A stretch of DNA of 64,000 nt from Pseudomonas putida (GTDB lineage Bacteria > Pseudomonadota > Gammaproteobacteria > Pseudomonadales > Pseudomonadaceae). The translations under genes and the position numbers were made by a program. Below the pieces are notes generated by a model, which was given only the letters and a program-made list of their open reading frames with translations, was not told the origin of the DNA and made no database searches. The stretch is from assembly GCF_028682475.1 (NCBI RefSeq), contig NZ_JANHLE010000006.1, forward strand, positions 1 through 64,000. Reading direction: 5' to 3'. Each line of letters begins with the position of its first letter. The stretch's first letter is position 1. Shown here in pieces: positions 52,683 to 61,039 of this stretch.

Positions 52683-53150
52683 CTAGTCGTCCAGGCCTCG
52701 GCCGCTCAACAGGCGGCCGACCATCTCCATGGAAAAGCCACGGTAGACCAGAAAGCGGGTTTGCTGTGCGCGGGTGCGCGGATCGGTGGGTAGCTGCCCG
52801 GCAAACTTGCGCTGCCAGACATCCTGCAACTGCCCCGCCCAGTCCACTCCGCTCTCACGCAGGGCCTGGTCGATATCGCCGCGTTGCAGGCCGCGCTGGC
52901 TCAGCTCTTCGCGAATGCGTGCCGGGCCGTAGCCAGACCGCGAGCGATAGCTGATAAAGCTTTCCAGGTAACGGGCTTCACTGAGCAGGCCCTCTTCCGT
53001 CAAACGGTCAAGTTCCTGGTCAATCAATTCGGGGGGAGCGCCGCGCTGACGCAACTTGCGCGTCAGCTCGACTCGACCGTGCTCGCGGCGTGCGAGCAGG
53101 TCCATGGCTGTCCGCCTTACGGCGACGGGGGTGTCGAGTACGACGGACAT
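52683..53150 (-). CDS. recX: RecA regulator RecX
   Basis: A 155-residue RecX with the three-helix repeats typical of the family ([20 protein letters not shown] at about 20-39, [19 protein letters not shown]). It inhibits RecA filaments. It is 8 bp downstream of recA and co-transcribed. Confidence 0.95.
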   Translation of the reverse strand: MSVVLDTPVAVRRTAMDLLARREHGRVELTRKLRQRGAPPELIDQELDRLTEEGLLSEARYLESFISYRSRSGYGPARIREELSQRGLQRGDIDQALRESGVDWAGQLQDVWQRKFAGQLPTDPRTRAQQTRFLVYRGFSMEMVGRLLSGRGLDD

Positions 53151-53158
53151 GGGGACGA

Positions 53159-54226
53159 TCAGTAGCCGGCTTCGGCTTCGGTTTCGTCTTCAGGCTCGGC
53201 GTTGACCGCTGCAGCCTTGCCAGCAGCCTCAACAGCACCAGCGTTGAGCAGCTTGTCGCGGATCTGCTTCTCGAGGGTGGCGGCGATTTCCGGGTTGTCC
53301 TGCAGGAACTTGGCCGAGTTGGCCTTGCCCTGGCCGATCTTGCTGCCCTGGTAGCTGTACCAGGCACCGGATTTTTCCAGGAAGCCGTGCAGCACGCCGA
53401 GGTCGATGATCTCGCCGTTGCGGTAGATGCCCTTGCCGTAGAGGATCTGGAACTCAGCCTGACGGAATGGCGGTGCCACCTTGTTCTTGACGATCTTGAC
53501 GCGGGTTTCGCTGCCGACCACTTCGTCGCCTTCCTTCACCGCGCCGGTACGGCGGATGTCGAGACGGACCGAAGCGTAGAACTTCAGGGCGTTACCACCG
53601 GTGGTGGTTTCCGGGCTGCCGAACATCACGCCGATCTTCATGCGGATCTGGTTGATGAAGATCACCAGGCAGTTGGCGTTCTTGATGTTACCGGTGATTT
53701 TACGCAGCGCCTGGGACATCAGGCGGGCTTGCAGGCCGACGTGCATGTCGCCCATTTCGCCTTCGATCTCGGCCTTGGGTACCAGGGCGGCCACGGAGTC
53801 GACGATGATCACGTCAACGGCGTTGGAGCGCACCAGCATGTCGGTGATTTCCAGGGCCTGTTCGCCGGTGTCAGGCTGCGAGACCAGCAGGTCGTCGACA
53901 TTGACGCCCAGCTTGCCGGCGTACTCGGGGTCGAGGGCGTGCTCGGCGTCGACGAAGGCGCAGGTAGCGCCCATTTTCTGGGCCTGGGCGATCACCGACA
54001 GGGTCAGCGTGGTTTTACCGGACGACTCAGGACCGTAGATCTCGACGATACGGCCTTTTGGCAGACCGCCAATGCCCAGGGCAATGTCCAGGCCCAGGGA
54101 GCCGGTGGAAATGGCCGGAATCGCCTGACGCTCGTGGTCGCCCATGCGCATGACCGCGCCTTTACCGAATTGACGCTCGATTTGCCCCAGGGCCGCAGCC
54201 AAGGCGCGCTTCTTGTTGTCGTCCAT
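53159..54226 (-). CDS. recA: Recombinase RecA
   Basis: A 355-residue RecA. Start at ATG 54226 ([17 protein letters not shown]). Walker A is GPESSGKTT (about 66-74), Walker B region [10 protein letters not shown], the L2 loop reads [20 protein letters not shown], and an acidic tail closes ([10 protein letters not shown]). A LexA box lies 43 bp upstream. Confidence 0.98.
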   Translation of the reverse strand: MDDNKKRALAAALGQIERQFGKGAVMRMGDHERQAIPAISTGSLGLDIALGIGGLPKGRIVEIYGPESSGKTTLTLSVIAQAQKMGATCAFVDAEHALDPEYAGKLGVNVDDLLVSQPDTGEQALEITDMLVRSNAVDVIIVDSVAALVPKAEIEGEMGDMHVGLQARLMSQALRKITGNIKNANCLVIFINQIRMKIGVMFGSPETTTGGNALKFYASVRLDIRRTGAVKEGDEVVGSETRVKIVKNKVAPPFRQAEFQILYGKGIYRNGEIIDLGVLHGFLEKSGAWYSYQGSKIGQGKANSAKFLQDNPEIAATLEKQIRDKLLNAGAVEAAGKAAAVNAEPEDETEAEAGY

Positions 54227-54268
54227 TGAAGTCCTCACGTAATCGATAGGGCCTGACGGCCAGAACAC

Positions 54269-54284
54269 CTGTATAAGTAGCCAG
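54269..54284 (-). promoter_or_regulatory. LexA (SOS) box of recA
   Basis: CTGTATAAGTAGCCAG on the plus strand (CTGGCTACTTATACAG on the minus) has the CTG-N10-CAG LexA pattern. It lies between the recA start codon and the pncC gene. Confidence 0.85.
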
Positions 54285-54329
54285 TATTATTCCACAGGGT
54301 TTGGTTCCCGCCTACCCCCGAATTGCGAT

Positions 54330-54812
54330 TTACTCTGCACCAAGCTGTAACAAGCCCTCTAGCGCGGCGATTACCGTTTGTCGGCGTACCTCGTCGCGGT
54401 CGCCGTCGAAGTGCCGGCGCTCGCTGCTGACATGGCTGCCATCGGCCCACGCCAGCCATACCGTACCCACCGGTTTGGCCGGCGAGCCACCGTCCGGCCC
54501 GGCCACGCCACTGACCGCCACGGCGAACCGCGCACCACTGGCAGCCTGGGCGCCGCGGACCATGGCCTCGACCACTTCCTGGCTGACCGCGCCGACCTCG
54601 GCGAACAGGGTCTGCGGCACTGCCAGCTGGCGGGTCTTCTGGGGGTTGGAGTAAGTCACATAACCCGCTTCGAACCAGGCCGAACTGCCCGGAATCCGCG
54701 TAATGGCCTCGGCGATGCCACCGCCGGTGCAGGACTCGGCAGTGGTCACCTGGGCATTGTAGCGGCGCAGGTGTTCGCCCAGGCGGGCGGAAAGCGCAGT
54801 GATCGGGTCCAT
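54330..54812 (-). CDS. pncC: Nicotinamide-nucleotide amidohydrolase (CinA C-terminal family)
   Basis: A 160-residue PncC/CinA-C protein that deamidates NMN to NaMN. The motif AESCTGGGIAEAITRIPGSSAW (about 24-45) holds the catalytic Ser/Lys region, and GVAGPDGGSPAKPVGTVW is conserved. Full-length CinA is about 410 residues; this is the short stand-alone form usual in Pseudomonas. Upstream of recA on the same strand. The tailocin locus starts on its other side. Confidence 0.95.
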   Translation of the reverse strand: MDPITALSARLGEHLRRYNAQVTTAESCTGGGIAEAITRIPGSSAWFEAGYVTYSNPQKTRQLAVPQTLFAEVGAVSQEVVEAMVRGAQAASGARFAVAVSGVAGPDGGSPAKPVGTVWLAWADGSHVSSERRHFDGDRDEVRRQTVIAALEGLLQLGAE

Positions 54813-54871
54813 GGCAAGCTCCTTGAAAGACTGTCGCCTACCCTACACCAGCCAACGGCCGACACAAATCC

Positions 54872-55369
54872 TCAGCGCTGCAGCGCGCGCACATAGGCCT
54901 GACAGGCACGCAAGGCGATCAGTCCCTGATCGCCGCGGTCGGTGATGGCGATAATTCGTCGAGCATGCGCTGGCTCAAGTCGGGCGCGTACGGGGTCATG
55001 ATCCAGACCGCTGGTGCCGGTGGCGGCAGGCACACCGGCGACGGCGTCGGCGCCAAGGAGGACTGACAACCGCAGATCAGCAGTGGCAAGGCGGTCACGC
55101 AGACGCGCTTGAGTCTGTTGCGCATCGAGTAGCTCCTGATAATGGGATTGATCGTTGGCCTCAATCTGCTGCTCCAGCACCTGACGCTGCTGACGCTCGC
55201 CGAGCGCCTGGCTGGTCAGGGCTTCGGCCTGTTGCTGGCGCTCCTGGGCGTGGGCCCGTGCCTGCTGCGCCAGTTGCGTGCCGTATCGCCATGCCTGCAC
55301 CTGCCAGGTCAGCGCTGCAACCAGCAATAGCACCGTCATCGGCAGCACACCCCGCAGCCGGCTCAACAC
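54872..55369 (-). CDS. Rz-like i-spanin (phage lysis protein)
   Basis: A 165-residue protein with a single N-terminal transmembrane helix (about 10-25, VLLLVAALTWQVQAW) and a long periplasmic coiled coil (about 30-95, rich in Gln/Ala/Arg), the i-spanin layout. A second gene (Rz1) is nested in another frame within it. Rz and Rz1 join inner and outer membranes and disrupt the outer membrane in lysis. It overlaps the end of the endolysin gene by 7 bp. Confidence 0.85.
   Translation of the reverse strand: MLSRLRGVLPMTVLLLVAALTWQVQAWRYGTQLAQQARAHAQERQQQAEALTSQALGERQQRQVLEQQIEANDQSHYQELLDAQQTQARLRDRLATADLRLSVLLGADAVAGVPAATGTSGLDHDPVRARLEPAHARRIIAITDRGDQGLIALRACQAYVRALQR
54919..55125 (-). CDS. Rz1-like o-spanin lipoprotein nested within Rz
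   Basis: A 68-residue lipoprotein entirely inside the Rz gene in another frame. Start at ATG 55125 (MRNRLKRVCV) with AGGAG 7 bases upstream. The signal sequence ends LICGC (Cys about 16), and a proline-rich stretch follows (APTPSPVCLPPPAPAV), the classic Rz1 pattern. It would be an outer-membrane lipoprotein that pairs with Rz. Confidence 0.85.
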   Translation of the reverse strand: MRNRLKRVCVTALPLLICGCQSSLAPTPSPVCLPPPAPAVWIMTPYAPDLSQRMLDELSPSPTAAIRD

Positions 55370-55914
55370 AGCACCTCGCGGGCCCGTGCCCAGAGTTTCA
55401 GACGATCCTCAAGGCCATTGAGCCCGCCATTGATGTGGCGGGTAATACGGTTGAACTCGCCACGGTCGGCCAGTTGATTGAGCCCCCGCGAATGCCAGAA
55501 CCAGGCCGCCGACTCGCTCGCCCAGCGTGGCTGCTCAAGCAGCTGCGGCAAATCCAGCAAGCGCTCGTCGCCAAACAGCGCCATGCTGCAGGCGTAATAG
55601 TTGTTGCGACCGGTGACCTGGATCAGGCCGCGGCCGCAATACAGCTGACCATCGCCATCGGCCTCGGGGCTATTGCCCAGGCGCAGAGCGAGTGTGCCGG
55701 TGTCATAGCGCGACAGATAGCGCTCACCGCCCAGTTCTTTGACATAACGCAACTGGCCGGACTCGTACCCGACCTGCGCCAGGAACGCCGCCATGCGCCG
55801 CGGGGACTCGATTTCCCAGCGCTGCATGGCGGCGTTCAAGGCAGGCACAAAAACGCCCGCTTGCTGGCGGGCGTTGGGGAAAATCGACAACAGCGTTTTT
55901 TCAGTTATTTCCAT
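55363..55914 (-). CDS. GH19 endolysin of the tailocin lysis cassette
   Basis: A 183-residue glycoside hydrolase family 19 (chitinase-like) lysozyme. Start at ATG 55914 (MEITEKTLLSIF), with GAGGTAGAG upstream. Catalytic Glu in AAFLAQVGYESGQLRYVKEL (about 46-65), and the family motif GRGLIQVTGRNNYY (about 93-106). No signal peptide, so it needs a holin that lies outside the window. It corresponds in position to PA0629 of the R-pyocin. Confidence 0.9.
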   Translation of the reverse strand: MEITEKTLLSIFPNARQQAGVFVPALNAAMQRWEIESPRRMAAFLAQVGYESGQLRYVKELGGERYLSRYDTGTLALRLGNSPEADGDGQLYCGRGLIQVTGRNNYYACSMALFGDERLLDLPQLLEQPRWASESAAWFWHSRGLNQLADRGEFNRITRHINGGLNGLEDRLKLWARAREVLC

Positions 55915-55942
55915 CTCTACCTCACTTTTATCGCCCGTCCAT

Positions 55943-56974
55943 TCAACGAGAGGTATCGGCCTTGCGCGGTCTGGCGCCCTTGACCCTGGCCTTGCCCTGC
56001 TTGCCACCATTGCACTCGACCGTGGTGGTCCAGCCGGAAGCGCTGAAGACCTGCTCCACCGACTCCACCAGGTACTCGCCATCGAGCCCGCTCTTGAACC
56101 CCTTCAGATCGACCGTGCGCTCGGTGAACACATCCGTACGGCCTGGCATGTCCAGACGCACAGAGGCCGTGCTGCGATTGAGCGCCGCCAGCCTGGCCTT
56201 GGCCGCCTGCTGTGCCGATGCCTGATCCGGGTAGAGATGGCGGTCGGTGTGCACCGGCGCCATACCCTGCGGTGCGTCCTCGTTCACCAGGTCGACCACT
56301 TTGAGCTGGCCGCTGCGCGGGTCCTGATGCCGGGTCTGTACCGCCTGATAGGTGCCTTTGTCGGCCAGGCGGAATTGCCAGCGTGTGACATCGGCGCGGC
56401 GCAGGCTGACGACGCCCAGGGGCCGGCTGCTTGCACTCTGCCCGCCCTGGCGCGGCAGCACCAGCAAGGTGCCATCGCCGATCTTGGCGGTGCAGTCGTA
56501 CTGCTTGGCCAGACGGGTGATGAAATTGAAGTCCGACTCGTTGAACTGATCGACCCGCAGCACCTTGGTCAGCACCGGACACGCCGGCTGCCACCCATTG
56601 CGCGCAGCAATATCCCGCACGATCTGTTGCAACGCGACGTTCTCCCAGCTGCCGCTGCGCGTAGTTTTGCCACTACTGCGCATGTCACTCGCCTTGCCCC
56701 GAATGATCACGCTGTCGGGCGGACCCGACAGTTCGACTTCATCCACGGTGTAGCGCCCCAGACGGGTCAGCGTCTGGCCGACGTAGCCCAGATGAATCTC
56801 GATGGCGGCACCGCGCGCTGGCAGACTCACTGCAGCATCACGGTCATCGATACGCAGCTCGAAGTCGTCCGACTCCATGCCGGGCTTGTCCGCGGTGCGC
56901 AGCAGCAATAAGCGGTCGTTGATGACGGCAGTGATATCGTTGCCGTCAGCGACAATGCGAAACACAGGTTGCAT
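55943..56974 (-). CDS. Baseplate hub protein (P2 gpD, late control D family)
   Basis: A 343-residue gpD-family protein. The family order is preserved: an N-terminal beta-barrel (LGYVGQTLTRLGRYTVDEVELSGPPD), then FNESDFNFITRLAKQYDC and a C-terminal LDGEYLVESVEQVFS region. It forms the central hub below the tube. It has a basic C-terminal tail (KARVKGARPRKADTSR). It lies downstream of the gpX-like gene, 68 bp apart, on the same strand. Confidence 0.92.
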   Translation of the reverse strand: MQPVFRIVADGNDITAVINDRLLLLRTADKPGMESDDFELRIDDRDAAVSLPARGAAIEIHLGYVGQTLTRLGRYTVDEVELSGPPDSVIIRGKASDMRSSGKTTRSGSWENVALQQIVRDIAARNGWQPACPVLTKVLRVDQFNESDFNFITRLAKQYDCTAKIGDGTLLVLPRQGGQSASSRPLGVVSLRRADVTRWQFRLADKGTYQAVQTRHQDPRSGQLKVVDLVNEDAPQGMAPVHTDRHLYPDQASAQQAAKARLAALNRSTASVRLDMPGRTDVFTERTVDLKGFKSGLDGEYLVESVEQVFSASGWTTTVECNGGKQGKARVKGARPRKADTSR

Positions 56975-57042
56975 GACTCATGCTCCAGAAAAGCAGACCC
57001 CGCACGCGGCGGGGTCTGGTGGTTGCACGAATGATCGAAGCG

Positions 57043-57249
57043 TCAATCCCACAGCTGGATCGTGGCATCGCTGGCTGCGACCAGTTCCGGCAACCGGATA
57101 ACAACTCCGGCACGAAACGGTTGGGGTTCGTCCGCCAGGCCCTGATTGGCTTTGAGCACCGCTGCCACACTGCCATTGAGGTGCCCGTAATAGTGCTGAC
57201 ACAAGGTGTCGAGCACGTCCCCTTCAGAGGTTCTGCAGGTCGTCGCCAT
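57043..57249 (-). CDS. Tail protein X (P2 gpX, LysM-like)
   Basis: A 68-residue gpX-type protein with a LysM-like fold (DVLDTLCQHYYGHLNGSVAAV region). It overlaps the 3' end of the gpU-like gene by 26 bp, suggesting coupling. Confidence 0.88.
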   Translation of the reverse strand: MATTCRTSEGDVLDTLCQHYYGHLNGSVAAVLKANQGLADEPQPFRAGVVIRLPELVAASDATIQLWD

Positions 57250-58069
57250 AGCTCACAAACTCCAGTGTGAAGGCCTGTTTACGGGGGATACCGCCAGCCA
57301 GCAGGTTGCTCTGATCTTCGTCGATGTTGGTCAGGCACCAGTTGCCCAGCACCTCGCCGTAACCGCTGATCAGACTCAGCGGGCGCAACAGCCGGCCAAT
57401 GCTGCGCAACGTCTGCAACTGACCAAGGCCGCCTTTGAGCGTCGGAAAGATCGTCCCCCTGATATTGATTTTTTCCTCACCCAGACTCACCGCCTGCTGC
57501 GCGACACTGCGCGACAGACGCTCCTGGCCGCTCCAGCGAAAGCTGGTCTGGCGCCGCAGCTCTTCGAAAGCGGCTGTGTCGAGGTTGAAGTAGTAACCCG
57601 GTGACACGCCATCCAGTGGTTGCAGGATCAACAAATGAGGGAAAGGTTTGACCGCCTCCGCAACCGGGGTGACGGCGGGCAAGAAATTGCCAGTAGGCAG
57701 GATGTTGCCCAGCGACGGACTGATCTTGCCGGCAATCTGGTTGATCTTCGCCGCTGCTTTGTCCACCTGCTCGCCGAAGGCCTGAACCCGGTCCTGAACC
57801 TGGACCACCACCGCCAGCGCCTGGTCATACCTGGCCGAAACCTGATTGACCGTCGCCTGCGCGCTATGGATAGCACGCATCGTACGTTGCAGCTTGACGC
57901 CGATCAGCGGACCGACGAAGGGCAGGCCTTCAAGCTCGGCCACAGCACCGGTGATATCGCTGACCGCGCCATTCATGGGCGCCAGCATTTCATCGGCGCT
58001 GCGCCGCCCCGCCTGCCCTGCCGCCACGACGTAGCGCAGTGACGACTGCAGCTGTTGCATGTAGTTCAT
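57224..58069 (-). CDS. GpU-like tail terminator/baseplate protein with N-terminal extension
   Basis: A 281-residue protein. The C-terminal part (about 140-281) has the gpU pattern (FPHLLILQPLDG, FEELRRQTSFRWSGQERL, LISGYGEVLGNWCLTNID, AFTLEFVSYGDD). The first 130 residues form an Ala/Gln-rich helical extension absent from P2 gpU. This longer version is the one found in R-pyocins. Confidence 0.85.
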   Translation of the reverse strand: MNYMQQLQSSLRYVVAAGQAGRRSADEMLAPMNGAVSDITGAVAELEGLPFVGPLIGVKLQRTMRAIHSAQATVNQVSARYDQALAVVVQVQDRVQAFGEQVDKAAAKINQIAGKISPSLGNILPTGNFLPAVTPVAEAVKPFPHLLILQPLDGVSPGYYFNLDTAAFEELRRQTSFRWSGQERLSRSVAQQAVSLGEEKINIRGTIFPTLKGGLGQLQTLRSIGRLLRPLSLISGYGEVLGNWCLTNIDEDQSNLLAGGIPRKQAFTLEFVSYGDDLQNL

Positions 58070-58078
58070 GGGCGCTCC

Positions 58079-60061
58079 TCAGTTGACGTGGGGGATGTCG
58101 GACAGTTGCCGCGCGGTCGCCATGCGCATCAGCTCCTCGAACTCACGGCGGACCATGGCTTGCAGATTCTGCGCAAGCAGCATGGGATCGCTGACGCTGC
58201 CCTGGACCGTGATGGGCATGCTCGGGGTGAAGGTGAATTGCTGACTGACCTGCTGCGGTTGGCCAGGCTGCGGCCCCGGTGCTTGGTTCAGCGTTGCCAG
58301 CGGGTCCGGTACGGGCACCGCACTCACCAGCGAACGCACCACGTCGCCCGGTTGTGCAACTGCCGGCGCTGGCTCTTCGCGGGATGCCACCATCTTCTTG
58401 CCCAGCCAGCCACCGAATGCCTCGCCCGCCATGCCGCCGAGCAAGGCGCCAATCGGCGTTCCGATCACCGGCACAAACGCCCCAAGTACCCCACCCAACA
58501 TCGAACCGACCAAACCGCCAGCGGCAGCACCGTACCCCTCGGCCTTTTCTTCGGGAGTATCGGCAGTCGCGAACGTGGCAACGGTCTTGATCCCCGCCTC
58601 CAGCAGTGCCGGGCTGCGAACTTCCTTGATCGCCGCGCCGATCCTGCCCGCAATACTTACCGAACGGTTGGGTGTCGGCGGTTTGCTCGGCGGCGCGGAT
58701 GGCGGAGGTACCGGTGCTGAACGAGAACGCCTGCGCCGCGCCGATGAAGACGACTGACATTGCGGCGTCCTGCTTTGCGGTGTCTTTCGTCCGCTGCGGG
58801 ATGGACGTTTTCGTTCTCGCCCCTGCGCTCCCATGCAACACCCAATGTCGCTGGCATTGACCACAAATACGTTTAGCGGGTCGTTGAGCACGGACACCTT
58901 CGACAGACCGGCACCCTGCCCTGGGCCGTTACCAGCCCCCTCCGGGATCGGTGTGCTCTTGAACCCTCCACGCCCTTTGAGCGCCAGAAAAGCCGTACCG
59001 AGAAGCGTGACCCCGGTAATCAGCCATTTGATCGCATCCGGGGCGCCAGTGAATGCTTTGGCCGTGGCAGTGATGCCCATGGCCAATTCATCCGTCAACG
59101 GTCGGATGGAATCCCCCAGGCTGCGCAGCGAGTCATCGACTGCGTCGGATGCTTCGCTCAAGCGTCGGTCAGAAGTCCCACGCCGCGAAACCAGGTCCCT
59201 GTCCAGGACCCCTTTGGCACCCTCGGGCTGAACGCTGCCGAGCGCCTGATCCAGACCCTGGTTCTGCGCTGCGGACAAACTGTCAGCAACACCCTCACCC
59301 GTGCCCTTGCGCTGGAACACGGTGTACTCCAACGCCTTTTCCAGCTCAGCCGGGCCGGTGATCTTTGGGTTGCTTTGCAACTCGCCGATCAAGCGTACTG
59401 TGTCATCGGTCGAGGCCTCCTGCCCAACCGAAAACTTCGCCGCCACCGGCGCATAAGCCAGGGCCTGGTCCAGCCCCATACCGGTGTCGTACAGCTGCTT
59501 GATCAAGGTCGCCGCCTGGTTACGCTCCATCCCGGTGGCGTCGTTGATCGCGCTCACCGTGCCGATCACTTTCTGCTCTTGCTGCGAAGGCGCAACGCCG
59601 TCAGCCACGCCCGCGCTGATCGCAATGTCGCGGGTTATCTTTTGATACTGCGCACTGATCTGCGCGGGTAATACCAGCGCCCGCCCCATCGTTACCGCCT
59701 GACCGATAAGCGGGAGCCCCTCAAAGACCTTGAGGTTGTCCCGCTCAGGCGTTGGCGCTTTTTTCGGTGTGCCAGTCTGCCCCACCGTTACCGGCACCTG
59801 ATGCTGCAGACGCAGCGCAACCAGCTGTTGCTGAAGCAGGTTGAGCGTTGCTTGCAGATAAGGGCGCAACACGCCCACCTCGCTCACCTCACGGCGCGGT
59901 GCAGGCTTCGCCTCATTACCCAGGCGCAAGACTTCGGCAACAATGTTCTCCAGTACTTTGGTGTTCTGCTTGATACGGTCTTCGACCGACTTGAGCGCGA
60001 TGCCCACCGTGAACATTACGGGGGCACCGAGCTCGAGTTTGATTGCCAGATTGCTCGCCAT
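58079..60061 (-). CDS. Tape measure protein
   Basis: A 660-residue tail length determinant. Start at ATG 60061 (MASNLAIKLELGAPV), with GGGGAA upstream. The N-terminal two-thirds are helical and coiled-coil-like. Residues about 410-475 form an Arg/Ser/Pro-rich segment, and about 500-560 form a Gly-rich hydrophobic stretch (GLVGSMLGGVLGAFVPVIG). The segment between is unbroken in frame. In tailocins its length sets tube length. Confidence 0.9.
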   Translation of the reverse strand: MASNLAIKLELGAPVMFTVGIALKSVEDRIKQNTKVLENIVAEVLRLGNEAKPAPRREVSEVGVLRPYLQATLNLLQQQLVALRLQHQVPVTVGQTGTPKKAPTPERDNLKVFEGLPLIGQAVTMGRALVLPAQISAQYQKITRDIAISAGVADGVAPSQQEQKVIGTVSAINDATGMERNQAATLIKQLYDTGMGLDQALAYAPVAAKFSVGQEASTDDTVRLIGELQSNPKITGPAELEKALEYTVFQRKGTGEGVADSLSAAQNQGLDQALGSVQPEGAKGVLDRDLVSRRGTSDRRLSEASDAVDDSLRSLGDSIRPLTDELAMGITATAKAFTGAPDAIKWLITGVTLLGTAFLALKGRGGFKSTPIPEGAGNGPGQGAGLSKVSVLNDPLNVFVVNASDIGCCMGAQGRERKRPSRSGRKTPQSRTPQCQSSSSARRRRSRSAPVPPPSAPPSKPPTPNRSVSIAGRIGAAIKEVRSPALLEAGIKTVATFATADTPEEKAEGYGAAAGGLVGSMLGGVLGAFVPVIGTPIGALLGGMAGEAFGGWLGKKMVASREEPAPAVAQPGDVVRSLVSAVPVPDPLATLNQAPGPQPGQPQQVSQQFTFTPSMPITVQGSVSDPMLLAQNLQAMVRREFEELMRMATARQLSDIPHVN

Positions 60062-60089
60062 CTGATTCCCCTTTGGCCACGCCACAGGC

Positions 60090-60203
60090 TTAATCCGTGA
60101 GCCACCAGACCATGTCGCTGAACGACATGGTCATGATCTCGGCGACGGAAAAATTCAGCTCCCTGGCGAGCCGCTTGGCCGCCGCCTTCTGCACGGCGGG
60201 GTC
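60090..60203 (-). CDS. GpE'-like extension read by a putative +1 frameshift
   Basis: A short open frame, in the +1 frame relative to the upstream gpE-like gene, continues from its stop (TGA 60202-60204) to TAA at 60090-60092. From the overlap it reads DPAVQKAAAKRLARELN and ends AEIMTMSFSDMVWWLTD, matching the P2 gpE' style (acidic, W-containing helix). No start codon with a ribosome site is present (only a GTG within), so it is probably made as a fusion to gpE by frameshift, as in many dsDNA phages. Coordinates mark the visible frame, not a separate initiation. Confidence 0.55.
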   Translation of the reverse strand, partial: DPAVQKAAAKRLARELNFSVAEIMTMSFSDMVWWLTD

Positions 60204-60504
60204 AAACCTCGTCGTCTTGCACCAGGCGAAAATACCCGGCCTGCAAGCGGCTGTAGTCTTTCAGGGTAAGCCCTTCAAGGTCCTGGACACCCACTTCGGC
60301 GAGCGAGGCGAACAGGTTCAGTTCACGTTGTTCATCGTCGCTGTTGGCTGCCGATTGCGCGGCACGGATATCACGTACCGTGGGTGCCCGCAGCGACAGA
60401 CTGTCAACCTGTACACCATTGGCCTCGGACGGTCTGGTGAGCGTTACCACCACGCGTTCGGCGCTCATGGCCAGCCAGCTCGGCGTCTTGTTTGCCTGAT
60501 TCAT
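60202..60504 (-). CDS. Tail assembly chaperone (gpE-like)
   Basis: A 100-residue gpE-like protein located between tube and tape measure. The start is MNQANKTPSW; the final codons read GTT TGA C, which resembles the GCU/CUU-UGA-C release factor 2 shift site. The protein is acidic and has no motifs beyond the position. Confidence 0.8.
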   Translation of the reverse strand: MNQANKTPSWLAMSAERVVVTLTRPSEANGVQVDSLSLRAPTVRDIRAAQSAANSDDEQRELNLFASLAEVGVQDLEGLTLKDYSRLQAGYFRLVQDDEV

Positions 60505-60513
60505 GGGTGCTCC

Positions 60514-61023
60514 TTACAGGCCCAGGGCCGAACGTTGCGCGGCGAGCTGATCGACGCCGTTGATGACGCGCTTCATACCCAGTGGATCGATTTCGTAAAC
60601 CAGACGACCGTCGACTTCCAGCTTGTAGTAGGTCACTGCCACGTTGTGCTTGATCTCGGCCTTGTCGCCCGGCTTCCAGTCGCCCATGTCGACTTCTTTC
60701 AGCGCACCACGCAGGGTGACGATCACCGGTGTGATACGGCCTTTCAGGCCCTTGAAGGCACCACGGAAGGTGCCGTTGAAGGCCGAACCGTCAGCCAGGC
60801 CGAAGAACTTCAGCGACTCGCGGCGCACGCCGGTGGTGACGAAGCCGGCTTCCTGCTTTTCCATGCCCTGGTCGATTTCGATCGGCATGTCCATGCCACC
60901 GGCACGGTGCTCCTCCATCTTCAGGGTCAGCTTGGGCAGGGTCAGGCTGGGGACGTCACCTTGAAAGCTGACGCCATCGACGAAGAGGTTCAGGTTCGCC
61001 AGGGTTTCGGGAATCATTGCCAT
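60514..61023 (-). CDS. Tail tube protein (P2 gpFII-like)
   Basis: A 169-residue tube protein. The opening MAMIPETLANLNLFVDGVSF and the middle PIEIDQGMEKQEAGFVTTG are typical of P2 FII/R-pyocin tube (PA0623) proteins. It lies 16 bp after the sheath gene. Confidence 0.93.
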   Translation of the reverse strand: MAMIPETLANLNLFVDGVSFQGDVPSLTLPKLTLKMEEHRAGGMDMPIEIDQGMEKQEAGFVTTGVRRESLKFFGLADGSAFNGTFRGAFKGLKGRITPVIVTLRGALKEVDMGDWKPGDKAEIKHNVAVTYYKLEVDGRLVYEIDPLGMKRVINGVDQLAAQRSALGL

Positions 61024-61039
61024 GTGTGTTGCTCCTTGA

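Noticed and set aside
58640..58830. Apparent frameshift in the tape measure gene
   Set aside because: The Arg/Ser/Pro-rich insert is unusual but both flanks remain in one frame, and other-frame translations give no tape-measure sequence.
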